Counted from the stretch's first letter, positions 11,801-24,635 are shown. The stretch is 64,000 bases of DNA from Annona cherimola (GCA_030490835.1 CM059971.1:37620012-37684011); one strand, 5' to 3'. Notes: generated from the letters alone by a model not told the origin. Made by a program: numbers and translations.

Positions 11801-14726
11801 CCTTTTCATTGCTTTCATCTGGCCTTGGGTGTGGTTGTATTTGATTGGAAAATTTGAAATACGAACCTTATTGCAGGTTTTGCATTTGATGAACAAAATG
11901 AATATTCCAGCTCCATTTCGGATGGCACTGCCAACTCCACCTTTACCACCTTCTGTGCCTCATCCACCTCCCCCGCCTCCGCCTCCTCCCTTACCTCCAC
12001 AAACAACAGCTATGAAGCCCAATGTAGCTGATCTATCAAGTGATGAATCTGAGATGGAGTCTTCAGATGAAGTAAATTTTCACTTGGCGCCATTTAGGTC
12101 CCTTCAAGCACATCTTATGGACTTCATGTTTATGAAAATTGCTTTTGTTTTTACTAGGGCGATGGTGAAGAGAAAAATAAAGAAGGCAGAAAGCGAACAA
12201 GAAGGGAAGCTATAGTAGGCCCTGCTGTTGATAAAACTGTGGCACATGAAGCAGTTGGAGTGAAGCCCGCGACCTTGGTTCCTAAAGAGATACGAGGAAT
12301 TAAGAAGAAACATCCAGTCCTGCAGGTTATATGCTCTGTCAACAAAGTTGTTACTCAAGTTGAAAATTTTCATCTCTTCATAGTATATTTTCTTGAAAGT
12401 TGATTTTATTTCAGATCAAACTTACTCCAAAGTCGGCTCAAAACGAAGACGTGGATGATGGCTGTAGCATGAAAGAACCAAACAATCTAGCAAATGAGGG
12501 ATTGGAGCCAAGGCCTTTTGTGACTCCAGAAGAGATAGAAAGAGGAAAGCTACCTCCAGAGGAAATTCTATCACTTCCTATGTTTAAGGTAGTTCCTATG
12601 GCGGGTCTGTTTCTGTTGTGAATGCTGTTAGTCAATGTTTTTACTTGATGGCCACAATTAGGTGTTTTCATCACAGTTTTCTGACCATCAAGGGATTCAT
12701 CTTTTAAACTATTCATTGTCAAAACAGATGATGAACCTGACCAGTGGCTAAAATGACTTGGGCAGGCCTATGACAATGAGTTGTTTGTTGTGCATTTTCT
12801 TTTCCCCTTCATCTCTTTCACATATCTATCTAAATATATATCTTGGCAAACATTTGCAAGGTCATAAGCCTTCCTCTTATGTCAGTTTATCATTGCTTGG
12901 GAAAAGGAAAAGTTTGGAATAGAACTGTGTAGAGGCATCCATTTGGGTGTTGAAACTCTAGTATCAAGTGCATTCTGATAATTCCTTGTGCTTTCTTCAA
13001 GTTCATCATTTTGATATCAATTTCATGCAACTTTGTCTTTGTGACATTTAGTAAATAAGTAGTTGATCTTGCCTACTACTGAACTTTGTTGTATCCCCTT
13101 TCTGGTTCGCGTTGTCATAAAAGGTATCTTGAGCTTTCCATTCTGTATTCTATGTCCTACTGACTACTCTACCTTCATTGAAGTGAAATGTGTGGGTTCG
13201 AAGGTACTCACTAATTGGCATACTGCTCATCATACTCTTTTCATGCTTTTGTAGAAGCTACTATTGCTAGTAAAAGTGTACTGCATGATATAAATTTCAC
13301 GCATGAATATTATGTCAGACTTAGCTCAATTTTGTTAACTACCTTGTCCCTATTTATTGTCCAATTTAACTAGATATTTTCTCCTATTGTTAATTGATGA
13401 AATTGTGAGTCTTTCCTTCACTTTGACATTGACAAACTCTGAGCTGGTACAAGCTGTTATTTTGTTCCATATAAACATCAGTTGGTTCCTACTATCAAAC
13501 TATCATGGTGTCTATAACTACTGTGAAATTTCTATTTCCAAAATTTGCAGAATTACACTGCTGGTAATCCTACTACAGTTCTGTACATAAAGAACTTGGC
13601 AAAAGATGTGGTTCTTGATGACTTTTACTATATATTTGGTAAGCTTTCGTTACAGCAACCGTAGTTCCATTTCTCTGCCAATATTTGCCTCAACTCATTG
13701 GTCATTTAGATGAGTTCTATTCCACATTTTAATGTTACGATGATGAGATTCTGCAAAATATATATGTATATATATATATGTATATCAAACTTTCAATTTT
13801 ACATTTAAAATACCAATGCATATTTCTATGTTTTTATCATAGATAGGTAACAACTTGATGTAGAGGTTGATTTTTTAAAATATTAATCTACAATGATATT
13901 TTTCAGATCTAAACCTTCTATAATAGATAGTTAATATGTATTTATTTATTTGGCTAAAAATTATGTTTATTGAAAACTTCATGTTCCAAAAAAATTGGGC
14001 ATGAATCTGTAGCTTTTAATATTGCTTATAGTTAGTGGGATACACAAACATGCTATTCGTAATCTACAGCTTCATAGTCTCATTTCAATCTTGATTGATG
14101 TTTTTTTAAGATTTTACTACAGTTCAATAAATGAATAAATAGATTGAAGTTATTTCATATTATACCCAAAAGTCTATACTTCTTCAAATGATAGAGACTA
14201 TCTGAATTACTAATCGAAATATTTTATTTACTGAACAAGTTGAAGGGGGATCTGACCACTAATTATTATTTAAATTCTTCCATTCTATTTCTATTCTACC
14301 CTTTCCGTTGATCTCATAATGAGACATTGCTTTGTTCTTCTCTACATCGCTTGCTTCTGCTACCCCGCAGGCTCACTTTTTGGCAGCATTGAGAAAGCAA
14401 AAATGGATATGAATGTAAAGTTGATGCAGGTGAGTTTTCGTTTTCTGGTGGATTTTTTCCTTGGTTGCATGCATGTGATAGGGCCATGAAAGTCTTTTTA
14501 AAAGTCCAAATAGTTTTTATGTTCTATTTTAAAGTTTAACTGTCACATATCGACTCATAAATGATTTTAAGCAAAGTGATTCCCATAATCATTACTTCTT
14601 AGTAATAGATATTTTAAATGGGTTCAATTTTTTTAGAAGTTTCCGAACTAAACAAATTAATGAGTTGCATTAATGACTCAATGCAACTGGTTTCACGGAA
14701 TCATGAACCCCCCCCCCCCCCAAAAA

Positions 14727-14757
<31 letters not shown>

Positions 14758-17700
14758 CACACACATGTCAATTGCATTTACCACTTTATTTTAGAGGCAT
14801 GATCTCATTAACCTGGGCAACCCAATCCAATAAACTTAATTTTAATTTTTTTTCTATAAAATTGTTAATCTAGATGTATTTAATAAAAACTAAGTTTTAC
14901 CATTTTTTGGAGATGTATATATTTTTTGATTTTTAAATAGAGATTTTTAGCCATTTTTAATGGCTAAAATTATTGTAATCTTGTGTTTAAAAATCTAAAA
15001 AAATATACACATCTCAAAAATAGTAAAAGTGAGTTTATATTTAAATACATCTAAATTAACAAGTTTACGAAAAACAATTTTTTTAAAAAAAAATAGGTTT
15101 TTTTATTTTTTAAAATTTTTGGGACAAGCTAAGTATGCCATTACTTAGCCCGAGCTAAGAGGATTATGCCTCTTTATTTTATATGACCCAAGGGGGGCAC
15201 AAGTAGCACTTAGTTTCATAGGTGGAAAAACTCACAAGGAATGATATGCATAAATATTCCTTGCAACAGATTGGATGGGTGGGCTTGAGATTGTGCTAGG
15301 GTTGAATTTAATTGAATTAATGGACCTTTATACAACAACAAGTTGCAAAAGTAAAATCTACTAAACAAAATAGCAGAAATCATAAATTTTTAAAAAATCC
15401 AAAATAAGCTATAACAGTAGGAATTCTGAGGATTTTAAGCTTGGATAATTTTGAATACATCAATTGAATTGGGTTTCATGCAATCATCAAAATGGGCCCA
15501 AACATAATGGCAACACCAAATCACTTTGTTACAACATGCGCTACTGAAGTAATTCCTAATGTGTACATATATATATGTATAGGGCCGATCGTTAGATGAT
15601 GCAATAATACCTCTGGTTTCATCTTTAAGGAATTGATGGAATGTTTTTCATCGCAGGAAGGACGAATGAGGGGCCAAGCATTTGTTATGTTTCCATCCAC
15701 AGATGTGGCTCATCATGCCTTGGTATGTCCTCATGAAAAGCAGTTTGATTGAATGGCTGCACATGTGTACCTTTGGTATTCTAGTTTAATTACACTTACA
15801 TATTTTGCCTGCGGTGTTATTTCATTTGGCATGAATTCCTCAAGAACTTGCATCTAAATATGACAGTCACGATGAAAAGGAAGCCAACAGACTGATAACT
15901 GGACTAAATTGTGGCCCTGAAACGTGTCATAATCCTGCTATTATGGTTTCATCATCACCAATGTAATCATTTCTGAACTCCTAGAGATATAAAACCTAGT
16001 AATCCAATCAACAATATCTTGTCATCCTCTGATATGCTGGGCTGCTTTTGACATAACAAAAGGACCAAAAAAAAAAACAAACAAACAAACAAACAAGCAA
16101 AGGGAGCAGGTTGTAAATCTACCAGGGAGTCTCAGTGCTTGCCATTTTGAATTTATCAGCAAAATTATCACCGACAATTTCAATTCAAGATGCCAACAAG
16201 ATGTTCTCACTCATGAATTTTCGTGCATTGGATTCGGGAAAAGCTATCGTTATTATCTCGTTAATGTCAATATTTTCATAAAATATCTGCTGAAAAAATA
16301 GAAAAAAGAGAGATTTTCTTAGAGAAATGGAATCAGACGCAAAACTTAAGTGTAACTTTTGAAACCCATTTCCATCCCTTTTCTTGTGGTTTTCCTCTCA
16401 GAAACTCAGCTTGCAGCAACCAATCCGTGGATTAATGACTATTGTGGCTTGGCTTGGGGGTGCTTCAATCTTCCTTAAGTCAACTATTCAGTTTTGAAAT
16501 CAACTCCTGAAGCTTTGGACCTGATTTCTGATGGGATTTCAGCTGGTTTCAAAGAAGAAAAACTAAGATTTGAAGATCTACACCCAATATCTCATTTGGT
16601 TCCTCTTATTTTTGAGGCATATTTCTCCCTTGGATTCAGTGAGTGCTGCAAGGTCTAATAAAATGCATTTCAGTATTACTCATACTTTTTATGAAAAAAA
16701 AAAAGTATTACTCATACTTTGAATGAATAATGGCCCTGACATGGTGGCCTGCTTATCAGGAAAGATTTTGCAATCTCAACACTCTGGACTCAATTTGAGG
16801 CAGTGTTTGCCATCAAATGGACAATCTAGCCCATCCAACGAGCTCAGCATTTGATGAGCTCATAATATTGGTTTCCATGGTGGGATGCCCTTTACAATGT
16901 CATTAGTGGCCATGAACATAAAAAAACAGGTATAATGGTTTGGAAAGATATACGTTTTTTAAAAATGTTTTAGAAATAGATAGTATTTTTATTTTTTAAC
17001 AAATACTTCATAAAAAATAAACTATTATTGTTTGCAATAATATTACATAATTAGCTTGTTATTAATATTCATAACGTTAGCATCAATTGTTATATCTATA
17101 TTTTTACAATTTGTCATGATTTGTGTACATCTATGAGGTATATGAACATGAATATGCTTTTAGTAATTAAATTTTTTTTTTTCAGTGTATGTGATAGTTA
17201 TGCTTTTATTACTTATATTTGGCATTTAATGTGGTCCTGTTTATTCTAAATGTGTATTTACGTTTTTTATTATTTATTTTGAAGTTATATTGAAAAGAGT
17301 CTTTACTTTGTTTATTTTTCGTTTCTGTATTTTGGCAAATTAGTGAAATTTTCCTTTCCCCAAAACTGTGAAGTGCGAACACTGGTCTATGCCTCATCAT
17401 GAAGAGGCAAACAAATTTGCTGACTCAATTGTGAGGGAAGTTATTATTGCTGCATTAACTAGATGATCTTTCCTGGTAGTTGTAAAATGGAAGCAATAAC
17501 TAAGTTGTTTCAAATTTAGATATGCACGCTAAGAATCAGAAATTTCAATTGGTTTTTGTTTTGCTTTCATTTGGTTTTGTCTCATGATTATACCTACTGT
17601 ACTTATTGGTCTGTGCGCCACCTAAGATCATCCTGGATTGTATCAAACAATGAAAAACGAGATATGATTTCAGTTCCTCTCTCTATACCTTTCTATTTCC

Positions 17701-17832
17701 CTGTGGTCAGACAAATGTGAGAACCATTTATACTGTTGTTTGCTGCAGAATCTAGTGAATGGATATGTTTTCAAAGGTAAACCGATGATCATCCAATTTG
17801 GCCGTAATCCAGCAGCTGCCAAAACAAACTAA
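8813..17832 (+). CDS. U11/U12-65K: U11/U12 small nuclear ribonucleoprotein 65 kDa protein, 11 exons
   Basis: Exons: 8813-9030, 10685-10756, 10875-11111, 11667-11748, 11877-12071, 12158-12325, 12415-12588, 13551-13638, 14371-14429, 15657-15722, 17749-17832. All junctions are GT-AG and phases join into 480 codons plus stop. RRM1 has RNP2 TLLVRHLPE (39-47) and RNP1 RNCAFVDF (75-82). A linker holds a proline run (about 221-246), then an acidic-serine patch (SSDESEMESSDE) and a basic stretch (GRKRTRRE). The C-terminal RRM has LYIKNL (about 393) and RGQAFVMF. In the known family this protein bridges U11 and U12 in the minor-spliceosome di-snRNP: the C-terminal RRM binds the U12 3' stem-loop and the N-terminal part contacts U11-59K. 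Length is slightly above the Arabidopsis protein. No frame breaks are seen, so it appears functional. It acts in the nucleus. Confidence 0.93.
14708..14765. repeat. Compound homopolymer/dinucleotide repeat in intron 9
   Basis: A C14 run is followed directly by about 22 A and then (CA)11. It lies just left of the MITE at 14793, within intron 9 of U11/U12-65K. Confidence 0.9.
14793..15171. mobile_element. 379-bp foldback MITE with 9-bp target duplication (Mutator-like)
   Basis: CTTTATTTT flanks both ends (14784-14792 and 15172-15180). The element starts AGAGGCATGATC and ends GGATTATGCCT. The two halves are inverted copies around a centre near 14960 (TAGCCATTTTTAATGGCTA), so the whole element can fold on itself. 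Internal words (TTTTACCATTTTTTGGAGAT, reversed on the other arm) match the MITE at 23608-23989. A 9-bp duplication is characteristic of Mutator-like elements. It is in intron 9 of U11/U12-65K. Confidence 0.8.
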
Positions 17833-18720
17833 AGGGAACTGCAGTGAGATAAAAGGATATTTCAGGTTAAACTGAACCCAGGTTAGTCATCTTTTATAGC
17901 TTGAGCAACAACCAACTCCGAATATGAAGGCTATCTCATCCAAAGGCTAGGATTGAATGATTGATACATGCTGTGCAGGTAATATCAGTTTCCATTTTGA
18001 AGTAATGATGTATTTGGCAGGGAAGTATTCCGGAGCCTACTTCAGTCAGACTTTCATATCGCTTTCAGTGTAACTAGTAATTTCTGACAGGTATGCTTCC
18101 TAGGGTTGCTGTTTTGAGATGAGAGATTGACTACTAGGTCTTGCATCCTTATTCTATTGCCTCACCTGTTCAGAAGACGGCCCCCACAAACACACACTTA
18201 TGCACAAAGCATCCGGTGTTTCTCATACATGCATCAGGTGAGCACACTGTTTGCCAGGATAACAATATCCAAAAATGTGCATGCTGTGTTTTTTACTCGC
18301 TTTATTGGCCAGATAATACTCAAAAATGCCCCATTTTGGCATTTGGAGATGGGAGGAGCATCTCTTTAGGCAACATGGAAGTTGCCAATGTATAAAATTT
18401 GGTCATTTATGTAATTTGACTCTGAAGTTGGATTTATAGAGATCCTTTAGCTAAACCCTTTTTTGTAACGCTCCAAGTTTTATGTAAATGGATCTCAACA
18501 AGTTGCATGTAAATGCAATTTTCGGTCATGAGATTAAGAAAGTAACTGCAAATATGAAATTTTCCTAAGGAATTACAACCACCAGTAAGTTCATGGCTGC
18601 AGTGTCTTCTTTGATCTCTCAGGATGTAATGGATAGATAGATAGATAGTCTTGTGGAATGTTGAGTGCTATGATGGGCTTGGCCTTAATGCAAATTCTCA
18701 TGTGGATGCAGCCAACCGTT
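17833..18720 (+). other. 3' flank / probable 3'UTR of U11/U12-65K
   Basis: No coding sequence is recognised. Candidate 3'UTR splice signals occur (CCCAG/GTTAGTC near 17883 and GTGCAG near 17980), but their use cannot be judged. No polyadenylation site can be fixed. A (GATA)4 tract is at about 18632-18649. Confidence 0.35.
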
Positions 18721-18722
18721 TT

Positions 18723-19400
18723 TGAAAATTGAATTGCCGGATGTACATATTTACAAAAGACCCATCATTGAATGAAAACATGCATTCAAGATGTGTTTCA
18801 GTGACATAAATTCCTCTGTATGAATTCAGCAACACATGAATCGTTTGTACATGTGCAGACAACTCTCGCATTTCAATGATGTATAAATCAAGATGTATTT
18901 CAACTAATGCATTTCAATTGCTGGATGTACATATTTACAAAAGACCCATCATTGAATGAAAACATGCATTCAAACTGTATTTCAGTGACATATAAATTCC
19001 TCTGTATGAATTCAGCAACACATGAATCATTTTCGCATTTTCAGCAATGCAGACAACTCGTGCATTTAAATGATGAATAAATCTTCTGCATAATTTCAGC
19101 CATACATGAGTCATTTTCATAGTAGTAAAAACATAATTTGTATTCTTAACAAAGATTTGAGCAACTTGCTTGCAATAAAACAACATTCAGGGGATGTTTG
19201 TTTCACCAAAATAATTTCAAATTAAAACTTTTTATTGTTTAATTATTTTTCAGTTCTTTGTATACAATTACCCTACTTTTCGATCATTTCTACACAACTA
19301 CATGAGTTGTTTTCATAACATAGTAAAAACATGATTTGTATTCTTACAAAGATTTCAGCAACTTGCTTGTAATAAAACAACATTTAGGGGATATTTGTTT
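18723..19400. repeat. Two sets of local direct duplications
   Basis: A segment of about 125 bp at 18730-18850 (starting near CCGGATGTACATATTTAC) recurs at about 18911-19035 with few changes. A second segment at about 19119-19200 recurs at 19318-19400 and includes CAACTTGCTTGCAATAAAAC. The second duplication carries the left terminus of a MITE with it. Confidence 0.75.
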
Positions 19401-19658
19401 AGACAAAAAACATTTCAAGCTAAAACTTTTCACTTTCCAAGACTACCTTATTTTTTAGTTATTTTTTCACTTCTTCCAATACAACTATCCCACTTTTTAA
19501 TCATTTCTACAGAACTATCCATACATTTAACTTATCTATTTTAACTTTATTTTCTTTACTCCTTATCATTATCCCTATCATCGTATCATTTTCGCTTATT
19601 TCAAAAACTTTACACTAAAAACATTTTATCAAAAGTTTTATCACTTCCTAAACACAAA
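19191..19658. mobile_element. Tourist-like MITE, partly duplicated
   Basis: The right copy runs from about 19386 (GGGGATATTTGTTTAGAC) to about 19658 and holds the family words AAAACTTTTCAC, CATTTCTACA and AAAAGTTTTATCACTTCC. The left copy (19191-19320) is a truncated version of its first half, created by the local duplication described at 19119-19400. Other family members are at 23017, 24636, 26667, 31107 and 52976. Confidence 0.65.
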
Positions 19659-21069
19659 GAAAACATGATACTTTTGAGTCACTGCTGTTCTCTTGGGGGT
19701 GGGAGTTATGACCGACATGTACTCCGTTTTAGGAACCAGTCCATTTGCGAGGACTAGGCACAACTACTACTTGACAGCAACTGTATTCTTGATTTGGTGT
19801 CTCAAAGTTCAGGAGGAATGGGTTTGTTTTGGGTTTGGGGTAATTGATTGCAGGGAATTTCTCATAATGTAAGAAGCATGGCTGGAAGATGGATGTGTAA
19901 GGAATACCTTACTTTTGGACATATGGATGACAAGAGATTGTAACTTTGAGAGAAGTGGTTGGACTGGAATGAGCTTGAGATGCAGAGCTTTCTTTTTGTT
20001 GGAATGAAGCTGTGGTTGCATGCCTCTTTGTAGGCTTTTTTTTTTTTTTTTTTTTTTTTTCAATGGTTTTCATGATGAATGGAAAATTACCACTTGTCCT
20101 CTACAATTGCTATTGCTCTAGGGAGGAATATTTGGAAGATTTTGGCTTGCCGGTTATATAGTTTTGGCAGCATGATTCTTTTGTTTTCATCTGTTATTGC
20201 TGGAGGCGGTTGATGCTAGGCTTAGCTTGAGCCTACTTGCTGTAATTGACGTTTAGAAAGAGGGTGTCTAGCACCACCACATCAATCTTTTCTGTTTTTC
20301 ATGACAGCATGGCAGATTTGTTTTGATGAATTCATTTCTCCGTTTTAGGATTGAACCGAGGACAGATTCCTGCCCTGGCAGATGCAAGCACACCATGCAT
20401 GAAGGAAGGATGATCTGGTAATCGTAGGGAAGTTTGCATTTCTTATGTTATGTAGATGACAGCCTATTGAAAGGCATGTGAATTGCAGAAATCCACGCAA
20501 CACCTGTTCTGCACGAACCACCATCTCAAAAATAAGAAAAGTTGCATGGTTTTGGTACTGTTGGAATATTTTTGTCTCTGTTGATATCATTTAGAAAAAC
20601 TGCCTCCTCTGTACTTTCAATTTCTCGGAAGCCAATACTCATCAGGAAGTGCCAATATTTTCTTAATTTTTAAATGGCTAATTGTTCAATGATAAGAATT
20701 CTACTTTTTTATTACATATGTTTTAATCAACGATGTCTTTTCTTTTAAATCTATTCATTGCTTGACCTTTTTATTTCCGTCGTATTTTAATTCCTCCAGA
20801 ATTTTCACATGAAGTTTCAAACCATGTAATTTTCATGTAGTCCTCCAGAATGCTACGTAACATTTTGCTTTAATTGCCATTTACCAGCAACTTTTGGATG
20901 TTTTTTGTTTCACTGTTTATACATTTGAGCTTAATCCTAAACATACCCATGTTGTTTCTAAAATCTCAAATATACCTATTACACTTGCATATTTAATCAC
21001 AATAATGCCAATTCCATAACAAACTGTTAGGTAATTTAAAAAGGGTCCAGGAGGGCTTATGAAAAATGT
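19659..21069. other. Intergenic stretch, no gene recognised
   Basis: Only short open frames without family resemblance are present. A poly-T run of about 27 bases is at 20034-20060. Composition is close to the flanking intergenic sequence. Confidence 0.5.
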
Positions 21070-21176
21070 GTCGAGTAGGGGTAGTGGTGTGTGCTTGAAG
21101 TGTTCAACTTCTTAAATTCAAAGGGGTCGAGTAGGGCTAGCGATGTGTGTTCAAAGTGTTCGACTTTTTAAATTCA
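21070..21176. repeat. Short tandem duplication, 56-bp period
   Basis: TCGAGTAGGG begins at 21071 and again at 21127. Each is followed by a degenerate copy of the same 50-bp sequence ending in TTAAATTCA. Confidence 0.75.
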
Positions 21177-21814
21177 GTGTTGGGCATGTGTTGCCTCTTC
21201 TGGCGTCTGTTTTTAAATCATGATTTTGAAAAAATAAATGCTTAATTATCTTAGTTTTTATTTAGTCTCCCTATAAATTTTGGACTAGCGCAAAACATTT
21301 AATGTTTTTTAATCAGGTCTGGAAAAATAAGATAGGAGTATGTTGCATTGTGTTCTATGTTCTAATTTTATATTTTTTTAATGAAAAATTTATGATCAAA
21401 AGAGCTGAGTACCAAAGTCTATTATTAATATTTTTTCATTGATATGATGATAAAATGTGCGAAAGGTTTTTTACGACCTTACAAGTGCATAGGAGAAATT
21501 CGTGCCTAACAAAAGATTATAAATGTAAAGTATATGTCACCATATATTGCGATTCAAAAAGAAGTGAATAGGTACTGCGGCGCAGTATGAGTGGGATCGG
21601 TTGGATATTGACCATGCGATGACTAATAAAAAATAGATAAGAGTACATGTTATGCATCATGACTCAAAAAAAAGATGAGTGTATGTTGCAATGCATCATA
21701 AATTGAGAGTGAGTTTATGTTTAGCTAGTTAATCAGTGATGACTGAGTTTGAAGTTAGTGAAGGGCTTGTCAGCAAAACTAATGACCTATTCATGGCATC
21801 TTGACTCACTTTGT

Positions 21815-22110
21815 ATATGATGCACATAACTTCTGGGGATATGCAACAAGATGATACGTTTTGCAAGACGATGCATTCCGCATATGACTTCTGGATTGAC
21901 ATAAGAAGATAATGTATTTCGCGTATAACTTTTGGATTGGCATAAGAAGAAGGTGCATTCTACATATGACTTCTAGATTAACATAAAAGAAACATTTTGA
22001 ATGCTAATTTTGGATTGATACAAGAACACAGTGCATTATGCATATAACTTCTGGATTGACACAATAAGATGATGAATTTTGCATATGATTTGTAGATCTA
22101 ACATGTAGAT
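21815..22110. repeat. Degenerate 41-bp tandem array, about 7 units
   Basis: A core like CATATGACTTCTGGATTGAC recurs with offsets of about 38-42 bp near 21827, 21886, 21927, 21968, 22006, 22047 and 22087; units differ by several substitutions. Looser repeats of CAACATAACAACT-like words follow to about 22390. No gene lies in 21177-22637. Confidence 0.7.
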
Positions 22111-22637
22111 CCACCACAATCTAATTGCTCAAATTATGAAAATCAAGTAGGGTTGCTGACTCTAATTTCGCATCATGATGGCTTGACTTGAGCAACATAA
22201 CAACTTTATTTTTATTTGGACAAAACGAATGAAATTGAAAGTTAAGTTGGACAACACGCTGGCCTAATTTAGTCAGTATAACAACTATAGTTGCCCCAGG
22301 TTGAAACTAATGTTGGGCAGCATCATGGCTTAAGTTCGGCAACGTAATGACCAAATGCGGACAATGTAAAGACTACAAATGGTTAGTATAATAGCTTAGA
22401 AGAGAGGAAAATAAAGAAAAGTGCGTAAGGTAAAGGTCTTAATCCCTTTAAATCATTCAAATAACATGGAGATCGTCCATAAGAGACTAAGCCTCTCATT
22501 TATGCCTTAGAAGAGGGAAGAACTTTGGTCAAGTTTGAAATGAGTTTTTGAATAGATATCATGAAGTGATGGCTCAAGGAGGCCTTAAGGATTCATGTTG
22601 TGAACGAGGGGGTTGTATCTCTATTTATTGGAGGTGT

Positions 22638-22688
22638 AGGGTATCATGATTAACTGAATGTGACTAGGTCAGTTAATCATGATACCCT
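22638..22688. repeat. Perfect 20-bp inverted repeat with 11-nt loop
   Basis: The left arm 22638-22657 begins AGGGTATCATG. The right arm 22669-22688 is its exact reverse complement. The loop is ATGTGACTAGG. It is not flanked by any recognisable target duplication or gene. Confidence 0.9.
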
Positions 22689-23016
22689 CTTTGCTGCTTC
22701 AAAATTTGAATTGCATGCATTTTTAACTAAAACTAACTAATAGTTACGTTATTCACCAGATGACTATTCATTTTCTTCAATTGCATGGGGCCCACATTGT
22801 ATTTTTGTTTGATTCAAGCAGTTAAATACTTTCTTGAGTTTGCCATGGTTGATCATGGCTCTTCAGCATGTTTGTGATTTCACATATTAGCCGATGATTT
22901 TACTTATTTATGTCATTGAATGAACTTTTGTGATTAAATATAAATACAGAGGATATATTTGGAATTTTAAAATATTATGAATATATTTGTAATTAAGGGT
23001 AACGTCATAGGTATAA

Positions 23017-23297
23017 GGTGTGTTTGGGAATGGATAAAACTTTTGATGAAAACTTTTGGAGAGTAAAAGTTGTCAAATGATGTGATATGATGAGGGTAAT
23101 GATAAGGAGTAAAGATGATAAAATTAAAATAGATAGATTAATTGTGTGGGTAGTTGTGTAGAAATGATTGAAAAGTAGGGTAGTTGTATGAGAAAATGTG
23201 AAAAAATGATTAAAAAAATATGATAATTGTAGAGAGTGAAAAGTTTTAGATTGAAATGTTTTAAGTTAGACATTTTTTACTCATTGCCAAACACACC
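23017..23297. mobile_element. Tourist-like MITE copy
   Basis: It starts GGTGTGTTTGGGAATG and ends CATTGCCAAACACACC as an inverted repeat, with TAA and TAT outside. Internal words ATAAAACTTTTGATG, TGATATGATGAG and AGAAATGATTGAAAAG recur in the other copies. No ORF. Confidence 0.75.
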
Positions 23298-23607
23298 TAT
23301 ATTTAGAAAAGTCTTTAAAAATTGATTGTTTATTTTTTGTTGTATCGAAATTTGTGGGAATAATAAAATAATCTCGAGGACTCATAGCTTATTTGCACAT
23401 TAAATGATGACTTCAGTTCCTCGATAATTTTTCCCTACCTTCCTACCATAGAGGGAAATTTCTTATATGCACTCTCATTCATATCGGAGACAAATCGGAA
23501 AAAACCCTCATTCCGGACAAAATTGTAAATCTCCTACTTTAGGAGGACTATTTTGTAAAAAAAAATACCATCTTGGAAGAGAATCAAACCCAAGTGAGCT
23601 AGTTATC

Positions 23608-23989
23608 GGCCCTTGATCCTATGCTCCCGCGAACATTGAGCCTCAATGCTCCCGGGTGCATATACCTATTTTTTTATTTTTATTTTTTCAAAATTTTTTC
23701 ATGAACTTGTTAACCTCAGTGTATTTAACGTATGTATCAATTTTTACTATTTTTGGAGATTTTTAGATATTTATTTCAGATTTTTAAAAATTAGTGGCAT
23801 TTTAGTAATTTAGAATTACCTAAAATGCCACTAATTTTCTAAAATAAAAAATAAATATATAAAATACCCCAAAAATGGTAAAAATTTATCCACTATTAAA
23901 TACATATAGATTAATACTGTTGTAAAAAAATTTTCAAAAAAAATAAAAAAAAATAGGTTTATGCGCTCAGGAGCATAGGATCAGGGGCC
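23608..23989. mobile_element. 382-bp foldback MITE with 9-bp target duplication (Mutator-like)
   Basis: CTAGTTATC flanks both ends exactly (23599-23607 and 23990-23998). The ends are inverted: GGCCCTTGATCCTATGCTCC at the left and its near reverse complement at the right. The centre near 23810 is a palindrome built on TAGTGGCATTTTAG. Its subterminal and central words match the MITE at 14793-15171 and its left terminus matches 1851-1900. It encodes no protein. Confidence 0.85.
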
Positions 23990-24635
23990 CTAGTTATCAA
24001 CCCTCCTAAGTTACCACTTGAGCAAGTTACCACTTCTAGCAATAGCTTGATAACAAGTCTTAGGTGGACTTCATAGTACATCTTTACAGCAAAATGATTA
24101 ACGTCGACAGTTCCATTACTTGAAATGCTACAATTCATTTTTTTTTTTTTTTTAACATTGCCAAACGGATCGATTGTGGACTTCTTGCGTGGGTTGCAAA
24201 TACTGTCCGACATGTATTGTTAAAACCAGCTATGCTTCTTTGAAATCTCGCCTAACTCCTCGTTTTTTTTGATATCTTAGTAGTTGATAAAAAAAAATTC
24301 ACTTAATCTATTCTATTTAAATTATTTACATTATTATGAAAACTTTTTGATTTATTTACTATCTCTATATATGGGCTCCATTTGTAAATGTGGGAACATT
24401 AACAAAAAAAATAATTTAATATTAAATATTAAATTTTGATTATTATTTTCAATATCTAAATAATCTAAAATACACTAATGTATGGATAAATGATTCATTA
24501 AAGTAATATTACATTTTAATATATATGTAAACGAATGTAAGTACTTTTCTTAATTATAAATGAATAACCTTATTTTTGACAAATGTGGCCAATGCGTAAT
24601 TTCGATAAAACTTCGTTTCTAGCTAAAGAAATGTA

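Noticed and set aside
18135..18150. GCATCCTT in the 3' flank as a U11-binding splicing enhancer
   Set aside because: Only one imperfect copy; the known enhancer needs tandem U12-type donor motifs.
19809..20590. Minus-strand frames of 81-84 codons as genes
   Set aside because: No domain, begins in a homopolymer tract or lacks any supporting splice or context evidence.
22638..22688. Hairpin as a Helitron 3' end or a microRNA gene
   Set aside because: No CTRR end follows at the right distance, the arms are AT-rich, and a 20-bp stem is too short for a typical plant microRNA precursor.
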